Positions 35,030 to 48,670 are shown, counted from the stretch's first letter. The stretch is 64,000 nucleotides of DNA from Gadus chalcogrammus (GCF_026213295.1 NC_079428.1:9964615-10028614), one strand, 5' to 3'. The notes: generated by a model from the sequence alone, not told the origin. A program made the numbers and translations.

Positions 35030-35130
35030 GGAAGAACGGAGGGGAGTAAGGAATGAAGGGAGGGAGGGAGCGACGGAAGGAAAGAAGGAAAAAGGGAGGG
35101 AGAAAGTGAGGGAGGGAGGGAAAGAAGGAA
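35030..35130. repeat. GGGA/GGAA-rich degenerate repeat
   Basis: A tract of agggaggg and aaggaagg units. The Pro/Ser/Leu frame on the minus strand (34725-35153) is its translation and not a gene. Confidence 0.75.
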
Positions 35131-35554
35131 GAGAGGAATATTGATCGATGCATATGAATTCATTATTAGCTGTGTGTGCATTTGGGATTTAATGAAAGCG
35201 ATGTACAGCGGTTCAGTTTCCTATGGGAATATGACAGCGATGCTGTCGAACAAACAGACCACGCTCAAGAGTTAATAGCATTAGCGGCACACAGAAGAGT
35301 CCATTGCTTTCATTTGCATTGCATTAACATCACATTGTCACATTGTCATTGCAACACATGTGAATCAGAGGCAAAACAGTCTGTTTTTTCGGGACGCATG
35401 TACCTGACAGAGAAGATCTACAGCACAAAAGACAGGAGGGACAAAGGAGCTATCGTACGATGAGTGTGTAGTACATGGATTTATGTAGCTCCTATCTATA
35501 GATGTACAAAAACAATGACTGTCCTCATTCCATCACCGCCACTTCTAGGAACCC

Positions 35555-35698
<144 letters not shown>

Positions 35699-36010
35699 TG
35701 TGTCTGTGTCCCGAACATATTCCCCATTGTTTTTTCTCAGTGAGAGCCATCATGGCCCGGAGGTAAACTGGTACTTCCTGCGTATCCAGTTCGTTCTATG
35801 ATTGCCTCGCCTCCTGACCCTCCTGGCCCCCTTCATGGGACCCTCGGCCCGGCGCTCCTCAGGCCTGTGAACCCACCACACACTGGAGCAGTAAGTATGG
35901 TGTGGTTCTGACATTCCTGTTGGTTCATCTGTCTTGTTTGTGTGTGGTCAGAGACAAAGCCTTTCCTCAAGGTAAGGGCATTGGTTCTTCAAAGGGTTTA
36001 ATGGTTGGGG

Positions 36011-36172
36011 GAGGGTTAGTGGTTCTGTGTTTGACTCCCGGACAGAAGGTACAGGGTTCGATCCCCAAATGTCCACAAACTAAGCTGTAGGCAGCCTAGA
36101 GCAAGATGCCCAACAACACCCCCCGATCTGCTCTTTAATGACGTGTATCTAAAACAAACATACTGTAAATCA
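36011..36172 (+). mobile_element. tRNA-derived SINE copy, good B-box
   Basis: The head gagggttagtggttctgtgt (A-box-like) is followed by B-box GGGTTCGATCCCC. Then come 'gtaggcagcctagagcaaga', 'ctgctctttaatgacgtgta' and a truncated 'actgtaaatc' end. This is the most consensus-like head in the window. Confidence 0.75.
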
Positions 36173-37071
36173 AAAAAATCGAACCGCTGGAAAAAACCTT
36201 TTTCAATTGGCACACTGATCTTCAAGTTTGACCCCCTTGTACGCCCAGCGTCTCAGACAGAAATGAGCCTCGCCCTGCGGCGTGTCCTTTCTCACGCAGG
36301 ATTGATGGTGACAATCGTCGATACTTTATTAGCTCGTCGTGGAGAAATGTAGCGCCGCCCTTCCTCCCCGTCGTCTGCACCTCGCAGCCCGCCACATATC
36401 AAGCTCAGCTCCCGCCATCTTGGTTACCTCGTAACCAGGGTGACCCTCTATCGTGTCTTCGAGTGATGAAAGGACACCAGGAAAGACAGAGGCAACACCG
36501 ACAACGTCAAGTCTCAAAGCCACCGATTTTCTCTCTAACACACCACAAACTAAACTAACTTTGTGGGAGAGTAGAAATGTGGCAAATTAAAGGGTGCACA
36601 TTACTCGTTTCCTTCAGCCCACTTAAGAGTCCGTCCTCACTATCTTGTCCCATACAAATAAAACAACTTCACTAGTTCTCAATGTTGTTTCTGTTACCAA
36701 CAAGAGCTACATAAATTGACGGTGCCAACAGATACCCCACAACCCTGATTTCATCGTTGTGTCGGCTCCTGTTTTGCATCGAGACAGGAGGTATCTGATG
36801 AGCACAAACAACTCTTTGATTGACAGCGTTGCGGTGGCAGTGGGAAGGCAAAAAGAAAAAAAAAATCAGCAATCAGTTCCTATTTCCTGGTAATCTTGTG
36901 TCACGACACTCACATTAGCTCCATAGGTGCCCCATCCCCCTCGTCTCGTCGCTTTGGAGGATAAACTCATGAATAAACATCGCTGTGCAAGTGAACGTCG
37001 CAGGCAAACAGAAGAATGTTGGAAGGGTGGAAGTGCGCCCTGATTGAATATATCTCGGTTGTCGATATATG

Positions 37072-37087
37072 CCCCCCCCCCCCCCCC
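37072..37087. repeat. poly(C) tract
   Basis: A 16-base C-run after 'gatatatg'. Confidence 0.9.
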
Positions 37088-37335
37088 ACCCAGGCCCAGC
37101 CACCTCACCCATCCATGACACTGCAACCAAACTTCCTCCCAGAGTTTAAGTGTGAAACTTTATTGCCATGTCACAGAATAACAACCAGCAGTCACTGACG
37201 GAAATGAAATGCTGGAATTTCCTCAAGCGTTCTTCAATGGCACAAATAAGTAACTTGCTTGTGCCGTTGAGGAACAACAATGCAAAAAATGATGTGGATG
37301 GCACTGGAATGAACTTAGCTTGACGCAGGACAGAC

Positions 37336-37512
37336 TAGTGAGTTAATGTGTTTGACAACCAGCTCTCAAAAGGTGCTATGTTCAAACCCCCATTGTCCTC
37401 AAATGAACCTGTTGGCATCCTTTGGCGAGATGCTCCTAAACCCTCTTTGTTTACCTTAACGCATCTAAAGTCACCGTAAGATGAACGGATAAAGTGCCTT
37501 TCTAGATAAGTA
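37336..37512 (+). mobile_element. diverged tRNA-derived SINE copy
   Basis: The head is 'gactagtgagttaatgtgtt', with a decayed B-box (tgttcaaaccccc). The body is 'ttggcatcctttggcgagat' and the tail 'gataaagtgcctttctagat'. It has the same layout as the other copies but is more mutated. Confidence 0.6.
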
Positions 37513-40500
37513 AACGCTTGTATTACAGGGCTTCTTCTAGCAACAGGTGCTGTGCGCTGTGATATCGAGGCTTGAATAAATGCTCCAGAAGGAAGGGATC
37601 TGGGGGCTTCGAGTGCCCCATGCGGGGGGCTCTCAGCTGGGGGTAAATTGCAAATGCGATGGGGGGTTCTGCCTGGCATTTCAATATTGTACCTGATCTA
37701 GTCAAGGGGCTTTTTGTCGGAGAGAGGAAAAGGTGGATTTATTCTGGGACTTAGATAGGCCGACATATCCGATTTGGAGTCCCGGGGAAAATGGTGGGAC
37801 TATTTCACGGGTAGGCCTACAGTAAGAACTGTTGCTCTGTATCTATGGTTACCAGGGCTAGGGGCACTTGGTCTCAAAAGCATATGGGAAATGAATCAAT
37901 AAATAAATATACAATGTGTCGTACGTGTTAACACTCCCATGATCATCAATGTCAAATATATATACAAACAGGTATATAGTACCAAGTCATTAGATCAGAC
38001 TTTTCTGTAACAAGATACACTAATGAGGGGCGGGTGGCACTGCGTGGCACTAATCACATTCTGGGATAGTCTCATGGGTGGTACCATGGGGCTCAAACGA
38101 GCAATAACTTCCCGACAAGCTACAGAACCCTCACTATTTCCAAGAAGTATCTGAAGACCCACCCCTAAAGCGAACATCTCATTTATTGTACACTTGGTGG
38201 TTCTTGGTTTTTATGTTGAATTTGTGTCTTGAGGTGTAACTATTATAAACACAAATAAATAAAACCGGCTAGTAATTGTTGCTGCTAGCTCGCGGGAATA
38301 ACGAATATCTAGTTACTCAGATTTCGATCATACGCTTGGAATGTCTCCTAGCGTAGCTGTGGCTATGCTACGCTAAGCTAACGAGCGTCTGTTTAAAGGA
38401 CAGAAGCAGGACCAACCAACCCACGTCAACCCCCGTGATCGACTGAGGAAACCCTCCCCTCTCTCCCGGGTACTGGATCCCGCTCCCGGAACGCCCCCAC
38501 CCCCAGCGTAACACACATAAGAGGGTGAATATTAAAACCCCAGCCGTCTGGCTGTGAGCGCATATGAGATAATGACGTGTTCTGCTGTCTGCTACCTCCG
38601 GGGGTAGGGAGGGAGAAGGTCTGTGTGTTAATTAACAGCCGGGGAAGATAGTCTGGAGACCTCTGCCACAAGGAAAAAAAACTCTAACCTAATTGTGTTG
38701 AGCCTACCAGGGGCTGCTACCAAAAAAATCCATGTATGAATTATAAAGCTGGGCAACGGCAGGACTGCAATAGAGATAGCACTTCTACTTCGGTATGGCG
38801 GATGTTTTCCAATGACACATCGGAAAATTACATATATATTTGCATATATCTATTTTGGTTTTTTTGGATGCATCTGAGGAATAGAGCAAACCAATGACAA
38901 AATACTACGGCTTGAAGGTTTTCTTTTACAAAGCAGGATTCTCATGCCGAAGACATCAGTTTGAATTATTATGTACGGGCAAGAATCTGTGGATTATAGA
39001 CAAGGATTATAGAGAAATTCTCTTTTGTGGTGCGGAAAGACCTTATACAACTCTATATGTTTAAAATGTATTCATATATTTATGTATTCTTTGGAGCTGA
39101 AGGTGAGCATGAAGCCACCCTAGGTGATAAATAGGAGTAATCATTAAAGAGTGGGGTAGAGGATGAAGATAATGTGGTGAAGCAGGGGAGGTGGTGGAGG
39201 TGGTGGAGGCAGTGGGTGATGCACAATAACATTACACAATAGTTCACCACATCTGCCAGCCGTCGCTGATCAAAGCAGGGACTATTCTGTAATAAAACAG
39301 AGCGCAGTGTTGGCCACATACATAGTGGATTTATTTTTTTATCTCCTTTTCCCCGGGCTGTAAGTGTACGTTTAAGGGAGCGGAGAGGAGAGATTCATCA
39401 TCACACAGGGGGAACGGAGACAGGGCGAACACTCGGGCTGCAGAGCCAGCAGAAAAACTGCACGCTTCTGTCGAGGAAGCCCCCTGAATACCGGTTCTGG
39501 ATGGGTGGAAGATGAGGAAGAAAGTGTGTGTGGGTTTGTTGGTGTGTGTCAGAAGGTGTGTGTTGCGTGTGTAAAAATGTAGATTCAGTGATAACCAGGG
39601 GCAAATGACGATAGACTAGCTCAGGGACAGAGCAAGAAAAAAAACAACAGTGTTATTCCTGTTCATACGAGTTCTGTCCAGCGACGCTCGCCAGCAACAT
39701 GGACCGGGGAAGTGATTGGCTTTGATTGGTAGGAGGTGGCTGCTGCTCTTCGACCTGTGGCCGCTTCAAATCCTCTATGAAAGCATGCATCAGCTATGGC
39801 CTTTGAGCCAATCAGCGTGTTGTTAGTAGCTCTGGTACCCGCCCACATCACCTTCCTGCAATTACGGAGCTGACTTGGCCCACTTGGACCATCCAACGGA
39901 AATTTGGAGAGGGAGAAGCCATGACAACCTTTTGAATTGTAACCGACATACAACATTTTATCTAATTGTTCATTCTTGACAATTGCTTTATTTGCAAACA
40001 AACGCAATCTTCTCTAATGTAATATTGCTGTTTTCTGTCATATCAGGAGAAACAGACTTAATTATTGTAAAACAAATAAACCACGCAATTCTCCACTGAT
40101 CCTTTTTCATTTGCAATAAAATATCACCAATTATTATTGCTCATCTTACAACTCAGGTATAATGGCAGGCAAAAATACATAAAACTCATTCATGTTGTTA
40201 TTTTTAAAAGAGTAATATACTGGATCAGTGTGACCACATTCCAGTTATTTTCCAATACTATGCCGTTAAATTTTACTGTTATCTTCAGTGTGAGTCCAAT
40301 AACAGCAGGCTCTAAACCTCAGCTGTAGTTCAAATACCCCTTGTCTGGGGAAAACAGTCCAAATACTCCATCATAAAACTTTTATTTCATTGTCCGTAGT
40401 CATTTTCACTTTAATTTTTATCTCACTCTATTCCGTTTTTATGTTTATTCCACCTCGACTGTAAGATCATTGCTAATAATTCATGCTTTTATATCAGCCA

Positions 40501-40845
40501 GTACTACATATTGTCCCAACATAACACATAATGATTTACTTTGTAGCTGTTACTTAAGGATTGCTGGTATCATTACACCAGCGCTACTTTGTCCTGACTG
40601 AGCCTGCCTTAATCAAAGCTAACCCAGCGCCGCGTTACGAACCGCTACAATGTGGTAATGAGGACGAAGACGGATAGAGGCGCGGTTTTAAGAACAACGC
40701 ACAAGCACTGTGTGTTCACGTATGCAACAAGCAGAGACGCTGGCAGGGGCATTCATCCAAAGTTACTTCCGATTAATTCCGATTCATGTCGGGATGGAGC
40801 AGTGAGGGATGAGACAGTGAATAAATAAAGGTCAATAATGAGCAG
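37513..40845. other. unannotated intron segment
   Basis: About 3.3 kb with few repeats, unusual for this window. It has AT-rich patches and short 'gctagc' words near 38270-38390, and a ggtggtgga tract near 39185-39215. I recognise no gene or transposon. Its low repeat content makes it a natural place to look for conserved noncoding elements. Confidence 0.5.
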
Positions 40846-40847
40846 GT

Positions 40848-40957
40848 AGGGTTTAAGAGCATCCTGCTCAAGGATGCCTCCAGGTACACGTTGGGGGGCC
40901 GAACCCAGTATCTTTTGATCCTAACACTGTAACCCATTAGACCATCCTAGCCCTAGC
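40848..40957 (-). mobile_element. SINE copy
   Basis: The minus strand has the head 'ggctaggatggtctaatggg', a decayed B-box (gggttcggccccc), and the body 'ggaggcatccttgagcagga'. The tail is missing. Confidence 0.65.
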
Positions 40958-41289
40958 ACAATATATTTGTGGTATATATATATATCTATAAAAAATAAAT
41001 AAATGCAGAACGGTTCCAATTTAACATCAGCGTCATCCCACCAGTAAGTCGATAAGTCGACCTTTAATAAAAACGGAGCACGTTTTTTTTTTAACAGTAC
41101 CGATACTTGCTGACACAAGCGTTGAGTTGTAAAGGGGTGAGTGGTAATGGAACAGGAGGCACAGCCTTTCAATCTGGAGGCATACAGGGCACCGCTCCTT
41201 CCTACAGGGACGGCTTATGCTCCGACTTGGCCTCGCGCACCTATAATTGTAAGTTCATTTATCTGCCAGAGAGCCCATGTTGGCTCTGT

Positions 41290-41391
41290 GACCCTGCCTG
41301 GGTGTGTGTTCTGTGTGTGTGTGCGTGCGTCTGTGTGTTTAAGTGTGCGTTTAAAAGTGTGTCCATTTGTGTGCGTGCGTGTCCATATGTG

Positions 41392-41425
<34 letters not shown>
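41290..41425. repeat. impure (TG)n repeat
   Basis: Gtgtgcgtgcgtctgtgtg-type units lead into a pure TG run at about 41394-41425. Confidence 0.88.
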
Positions 41426-41427
<2 letters not shown>

Positions 41428-41534
41428 TTCGTGTTGTCCATGTGTGCATGTGAGCGGTGATCTTGGTGGATGAGGGCCAGTAGGTTAATGCAATTACCAG
41501 CATGATGCATCGCTTCCCTCTCTGTCCTCTGCTC

Positions 41535-41615
41535 TCTGAACCCCCCCCTCCCAATCCCCTCCCCTCCCCCTACCAACCCCCTCCACACACCACACCCAGC
41601 CCCCTTCCCCCAGTT
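41535..41615. repeat. C-rich pyrimidine tract
   Basis: Runs of cccccctccc and ccctcccc give proline-rich frames on the plus strand. No gene is implied. Confidence 0.7.
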
Positions 41616-41739
41616 GCCATAGAAACGTCCCCGCCGCCTCATCACTCACCATGTAGGCAAATTGCTCATTATTTGGGAAAGAGGGAAGAAACAAGTTTCA
41701 CTCATCACACAAGGGTGGGGTTTTCTGACAATTTCTCTC

Positions 41740-42330
<591 letters not shown>

Positions 42331-44387
42331 CATCTAGCAGTTAGCCCTGGGTCACGGCTGTGTGCTTAAATAGCGTTCCCCTGGCAGGGTATGGAGAGGA
42401 CAGCAGAGGGCCAGGGCCAGGCCAGCACCCCCCATAACCCTCTCCCAAGGGAGCCCTGTGGGTAAAGAGGCCTTCAGTCAGCCTGCACCAAGCCCGCCAG
42501 ACAGGGGTATAGCAACCGAAGCGGTGGTGCTGCAGTGTTGACAAACCTGACAGCGATGTGGGAATAGTGTTGGGGCTGGCGGGAGTGGTAGTATAAGTAT
42601 GAAGTGGTGGTATATAGTGTGTTACGCACTGATCTAACGCCTTCGTTATTTATGCAGGGCCTCAGCCCGTGACCTAAAGTCTGTCCCTACCTGGTGGGTT
42701 GAAGTTGAGGTATGTTCCTCACCTGCACCCTTGGTGAGTGCAATCTTACCCATCTTGAGGGTTAGTTGCAAGGTACTCACCGCAACAACATCTTTCTCTG
42801 TGACACGCCACGCAGTAAGGTATTGCAGTAATACGAGTGATTGAAATTGCCATTTAAACCACCAAATGAATCAAAATCCTTTTAAAAACATCAAACATGA
42901 ATAATTGTTTATTGAAGTACGACTCTATAATCACCGGACTTCTCCGGAGTTACTCACAACCTAGTCGGGCTTCCATCTTGTGGCCATCTCGGGGGGGGGC
43001 TTCAATTAAACCCCACCTGTGTGTGCTGTCAGGAGGCAGGGAGGTGAAGTCCCCCCCCCCCTCCCCCCAGAGACCCGAGAGGTGTCGGTGTAAAGACTCC
43101 ATGGCCTCACGGTGCCGTATAATTGAAATCGAGGTGGTTAATCTGGACCGAGGGGAATTTTTTCTCCGCCACTCCTCTCTCTGGCAAATTGCTCAGTGGT
43201 ACGAATTCTACTACGAGTTCAGGATTCAGCTTCAGAGCCACACGGAAAAATATGTCTCACTTTCTTTTTTTCTTTATGGGAAAGATAAATCGAAATACAA
43301 TTATTTCAGAGAAAGGTAAAATCTGGTTACTTGTGTGTGAAATTTGAATATGACATCTTTGGTTTAGGCTAATGCTTCGGCTTACTAAGCATTTGAATCC
43401 AGACTCGACAGACGAGACTGCAGGGCATTCATACATAAATACTGTTGGATACACAAAGCGGAAAAAAACAATTGCATTATACCTAGAGTTAATTATATTT
43501 TTTTCCATTTTGTGCACCCTATTTGACGTTATCCTTGAGTAACTGCTTGAAAAACATTTCTCTATAATCTGCCAAGTGACAAAAACTGTTGAAGGCAATT
43601 GGTAATGTATAATTTGGTCTTGTTTAAAAGAGTTAGTTAGTCTGCTAGCTAGTTAGTATGGCACCTCAAAAAGTTAGCTCGTTATAAGTTAGCACCTAAT
43701 AAAGAGGAAAAGATAAGAGTGGACAATGGGTGTCACAAAAACATTTCAAGGCACACCACAGGAAGAGCGAAGGAATCTTTCTCCGCTGGGAAATGAGACG
43801 CAACACTAATTTCCTTTAGTGCCTACGCTGCCGTAGCCGTTTTTCATAACTTTCAGTGTCTTCCAGCAAGGAACATCCATCATCCCCTCGTTACGTCCCC
43901 TCACAGTCCCGACATGTCCTCCACTCGACCTTGTTAACAAGAAACACTTTGAAACAGTTTGGGCTGTTTCTAACTCACAAGACACACTACAAAGGTTTGA
44001 AAACGAATGTGTTTTGCCTGTTAGCATGATGTTATGAGAGTTGTACATTATATTACGGGTGTTGGGATGTGGGTCAGTTATGTGTTTGTACATGTTTTTG
44101 TGCACAATTGATGCAACAAAAGCTACCCATTTTGGGTAGTTTTGGGGATTTTCTTATTTTAGATTGAAAAATGGTTGAATAGATAAAATACACAATGTCA
44201 GCCCTCTGCCTTAGCCTAAAAGCTCTGAGATGGTTCTCAAAAGATATCTTTGTGTTCCTCTTCACTCTATTCTGCTCCGTTCTGACACATTTATAAAGAA
44301 CCCAGCACAGCCCTTTGAACTCCGTCCACACAAACACAGAGGGAGAGAGGATGGATAGAGGTGACCAAGTGAGGCAGGGAGAGAGCT

Positions 44388-44390
<3 letters not shown>
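42331..44390. other. unannotated intron segment
   Basis: Mostly unique DNA with a G-run near 42990-42999 and C-runs near 43051-43068. The region at 43080-43200 has balanced composition and contains TAATTGAAAT. No gene was recognised. Confidence 0.5.

Positions 44391-44471
<81 letters not shown>
44390..44471. repeat. (GA)n microsatellite
   Basis: A pure GA run of about 80 bases, followed by a short G-run. Confidence 0.97.
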
Positions 44472-44478
<7 letters not shown>

Positions 44479-44816
44479 AGAGAGAAAGAGAGAGAGACAT
44501 GGATAGCTGCAATAGAGCGATAGAAAAAGAGAAAGTCGGAACGAAAAAGAGAGAATGATGGAAACATCATGGTGGTAAACAAATCTATTCTCACTTTCAC
44601 TGGCCCCTAGATGCACTTCATAGCCTGCTTTTTACTCTCCCCAATATTCTATATCTTGAAAATGCTTCCCTCCCTGAATGAGATATTCCTCATCAGTATG
44701 ATATTTCACAGCTGTTTCTCCAGCCAGTGAAACCTCTGTGTTGTTGGGGAACAGAACGCTTCTCTCAGAGCCTGTACACATCCTGTATATTTGTTTGCTG
44801 TTAGATGAACCAGGTG

Positions 44817-44882
44817 TCTCTGTGTGTGTGTGTGTGTGTGTGTGCATGTGTATGTGTATGTGTGCGTGTGCGTGTGTGTGTG
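44817..44882. repeat. impure (TG)n repeat
   Basis: TG units with gca and gta interruptions. Confidence 0.88.
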
Positions 44883-45042
44883 CTAGCTTCGGTTGTTGCC
44901 TTCCATGAACACGACACAAACAGCGACATAATCAAAGTGGCAGGATGTGAAGTCTGAAGTGGTTTGAAGATAACTAAGGCGAGGAGAGAGAAAGACCTTC
45001 ATATTGTTATCCACGCGCAAGGTAGAGAGTGAAAGCTCTTCC

Positions 45043-45197
<155 letters not shown>

Positions 45198-45573
45198 GCT
45201 GTAATGACCCAATTCACGGTTCTTCACAAATCTAAAACACGGTTTTCAAATATTCCTCTTGCCTTCCTTCTCTCTCCTGCTTTCTCCCCCTCTCTCTCTC
45301 TCTCCCTCGCTTTCCGTCCTCTATGTTCTAATTTGTATATCCTTTGTATATGTGGTACTCTCAAAACTGTTTATTTTATTTATATTAGCAAAAGATAATT
45401 TTCTTTAAATGAAACTATTTCTATAAATGTATCAGACCAGTACATTCATTTATTCCTCATAATTTATGTTGAGAGGAACTTAAAATGTAAGCAGCACCGA
45501 GGTGGAGCTGTTGACACTTTAGTAGTTGCGTTCCGGGTTGTTGTCAGACGGGAGCACTTCCGCCCGCGTCCTC

Positions 45574-45643
45574 AGACGCAACTTGGATGACGAACTGAGC
45601 AGTCGTGTTTTCATTGCTTCTTACCATTTTCTGTATATTACAG
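45574..45643 (+). repeat. 70-bp direct repeat, copy A
   Basis: The copy runs from 'agacgcaacttggatgacga' to 'ctgtatattacag'. It is identical at 68 of 70 positions to 47751-47820, without gaps. The 3' end resembles a splice acceptor (pyrimidine-rich, then acag). Confidence 0.95.
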
Positions 45644-45853
45644 GTCAGTAGTTGGGTTAAGCTATAAAGTGTCAACCTTCTAAAGCCTTGCTGTTTATGT
45701 ATAACTGTTGAAGAATTTCGGGTCATGTTTTGGTGTGTTTCTAGCGAACTTAAGAGACTGTAAAATACCGCCGTTGAGTACAATGGCAGGTGTAAATACC
45801 GGAAGGCACGAAACGGCAGGTCCCGCCAATTATGGGTTTATTATTCGCCCTGC

Positions 45854-47194
45854 GGGCCTGGGGGGTATACCACGAACCTCGCTGAACATACCCAGGCTTT
45901 CTTGGGAAAACCTGGCCCGACAGAGACGCAACACGCAATCAGAGTTAAGTGGTACCATGACGCTCACTTTAGATTCAATCAGTTGAACCAGGTTTTCCGC
46001 TTTTGGTTCAATGCGCGTTCACATAAAAGGGGCGTTTATTGCGTCATTTGACTCACCCTTATGCAAAATTAATTTGAGCGAGCGCGGTGTATTTCACGCA
46101 AGACGAGCAGTGTATTATTATGAATTCCTACGAGGAATTGAAAGTCAAAATCACAGCCAAGGGGAACACGGATGCCCATAATATGGCTAGGGTGCCGTGC
46201 TGGCAAAAAATAGCCGACCGTGTTAATTCGTGTTAAGTGAAAAGATTCCGCATATTGTCTAAAAAATACCATGTATCATCATGCCTTTTACCCCCATAGA
46301 TGCCAGCCACGCTCCTACGAACATGGGGCCAAGTCAAAAATAAATATAAAAATATTATTCAATGTGGTTGAAACCATCCATTTGAATAATTTCAGGTGAA
46401 TCTAGCCTATGATTTGCAATGGCCGAGGCTCCAACCTTTAATCTCATGTTGATTACCGGTAGCAAATAAAAATAAAACCCAAATTAATACGACTGGGAGG
46501 GGGACCGCTCCACCGCCCTTCACCACCTCGGAGGAGCTGGCTCTCGCCAATAACGAAGGTCGGCCGATAGTGGTAGGAGTGGAAGGGGGGGTTGTCCTCT
46601 GACCCCACTGCCTCGACATCCAAGGCGTTTGCAATGGTATGCATTCATGTTTTGGCAATGGACATAAATAATTGTCTTGCTAATCAAATGTGAAATGATT
46701 GGGTGTAAGTTAATTGTCATTGTTAGTTGAAGGTACAAACATTATTTTGGAGAAGCCGCCGACAATCAATCTCCAATCAGAGGTGTATAACTATCAAAGC
46801 AAAGTGTCACGTATTCTTCTAAATGTTGTCCTATAATAGGTTTCCCTGATTCATGTAGGAGACTCTGTGACTTCAGGGCGACTATGGAGGTGATTTTTCT
46901 TAACAATTGTCACAGCTATAATATGAATTTGTAGAATAAAAAATGCCTAGGCCTAATTGTGTCACTGACATAGCGGTTATGTAAGGGATAATGGACAAGA
47001 CGGCACTTGACTATCCAAGGTTAATGTATGTTGAACTTGGGGCCAACTTTTAACTTGAAACACATATGCCGCGCAACAGTAAGTGCACGGCTTCTTTGTG
47101 TAGCATTGCCTACATACAGTCCAACAAGGACGATCCAATAACGAATACCCTCTCATGAGCCCTTGAATACCCTCGAGGTTCGTAGTACAGGCCC
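45854..47194 (+). mobile_element. Harbinger/PIF-type transposon, decayed
   Basis: The ends are imperfect inverted repeats. The left starts GGGCCTG and continues TACCACGAACCTCG after a 7-base insertion. The right, read on the other strand, is GGGCCTGTACTACGAACCTCG (47174-47194). Inside, on the plus strand, are pieces of the Myb/SANT-like protein typical of these elements (see the pseudogene entry). No DDE transposase is visible in the 3' half (46740-47170), so the copy is non-autonomous. I could not define a target-site duplication with confidence. Confidence 0.72.
46118..46660 (+). pseudogene. Myb/SANT-like transposon gene, broken
   Basis: Three blocks of one protein family appear in order. 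YEELKVKITAKGNTDAHNMA and RVPCWQKIADRVNS lie at 46128-46230. RTWGQVKNKYKNIIQC lies at about 46319-46366. TSEELALANNEGRPIVVGVE and GGVV lie at about 46527-46600 and end in an in-frame TGA. A small GT-AG intron may separate blocks 1 and 2. The family is the Myb-like DNA-binding partner of Harbinger transposases, often annotated in fish as MSANTD-like. The blocks are in different frames with stops between them, so it is a dead gene. Confidence 0.72.
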
Positions 47195-47750
47195 CAGCTG
47201 CGCAATTGAAGGTTTATTGTGTGTACTTTGCACAGTGTTATTTGTGGTCTCCTGTATACTGCAGCTTAAACGGGAATTTGAGTAAATGTTAAAGGTTCAT
47301 GGCTACAGATTTACAAGTTTGAAAGAATGTTTACATTAATGCATACTGTTTAAAGATAAAAATGTAACGGTTACATCCAGAGTCACAACTTAGTTTACTT
47401 TGTATTGAAAACATTTAGCTTTCTCTGAGTAATACTGTTTCATTTAAGTGTGTGAATCTAGAATAATTGCCAACTACATGTTGCATTCAAGTACAGTGGA
47501 TTAATGCGGTTTATTGCACTATATTATTATTGATGCCTTTACTCACTTAAACAGGTGCATGTAAATTAATATGTTGCTCAAGTAGAGTTAAGTGGACGTA
47601 CGGAGAATATTGAATGTACATGAGATATAACATGAGTGTGAATTAGAATAGGATGTACGATGTGGTTAGTATGTGATGCACTTAAACAGTTGAAGACTGA
47701 ACAAGGGACACTCAGAGAAATGGTTGTATTTTATTTGTGAATTTGAATAG

Positions 47751-47820
47751 AGACGCAACTTTGATGACGAACTGAGCAGTCGTGTCTTCATTGCTTCTTA
47801 CCATTTTCTGTATATTACAG
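47751..47820 (+). repeat. 70-bp direct repeat, copy B
   Basis: A near-identical partner of 45574-45643, with 2 mismatches and the same orientation. The flanks on both sides differ from copy A. Confidence 0.95.
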
Positions 47821-47934
47821 ATTTCCTTATTGTTGCCGTGGCACCCAATCCTGGGACCCGTAACATATACATATAAACAAAGTTCTGATATCTAAGAATA
47901 CTTTCAAATAAAAAGTTGTTAAAATCTATTTTTC

Positions 47935-48351
47935 TCTCCCCTTCTTCTCTCCGTCTTTGAATCCCCCCCCCCCATGGTTTATCACTCCCTCTCTGTCTAT
48001 TCCTTTTACTCTCTCCCCTGTTCTCTCTCTGAATCACTCTCTCATTTCACTTTCTGTCTCTCTTTATCTGTCTCCTACATTCTCTCTTTCTCTCACACCC
48101 TCTCTCTATGTATCTCTATTTATCTTCTAAAACTCAATCCTTCTCCCTCGACTCCCTCTCACCATCTGCATCGCTCGCCCTTACTCTCTCTCTCTGCATT
48201 TATCTCTCTCTCCCTTACCCAGCCTGAGCACTCTCTCAAAAGGACAAGAGGGTCTTGCAGTCACAGTGGCTGTGATTGGTATGCAGCTCCGAGACACCAG
48301 CAGAATGAGACAGCACTCTGTGAGAGAGCATCACACAGACAGAGAGCAACC

Positions 48352-48391
<40 letters not shown>

Positions 48392-48500
48392 AAGAGAGAG
48401 TGAGATGGATAAAGATACTATTAGAAACAGAAATTGGGTGAGAACATCAGACAGAGAAAGAGGTAGGGGGAGAGAGACTATTATGAATTAGAGAAAGAAG
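47935..48500. repeat. pyrimidine-rich then purine-rich low-complexity block
   Basis: Degenerate TCTC sequence at about 47935-48240 is followed by a GA run at 48354-48387. The frame spanning it (47974-48441) is low-complexity and not a gene. Confidence 0.75.
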
Positions 48501-48603
48501 AGACTATGACAGCGAGAGAGAGAGAGACAGAGAGATTATGAGAGAGAATATTAGAAAAAGATAAAGAGAGCGACATGAGACAGACTTGGAGAGCCAGACA
48601 AAG

Positions 48604-48604
<1 letters not shown>

Positions 48605-48669
<65 letters not shown>
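48605..48669. repeat. (GA)n microsatellite, 65 bp
   Basis: A pure GA run. Confidence 0.97.

Positions 48670-48670
<1 letters not shown>

Noticed and set aside
36011..36172. SINE head as a functional tRNA gene
   Set aside because: It has A- and B-box-like elements but no cloverleaf that I could fold, and the same head recurs with a SINE body and tail.
45574..45643. 70-bp repeat as a C/D-box snoRNA
   Set aside because: It contains gatgacga and ctga near each other, but the C box is imperfect, the D box is too close, and no terminal stem is visible.
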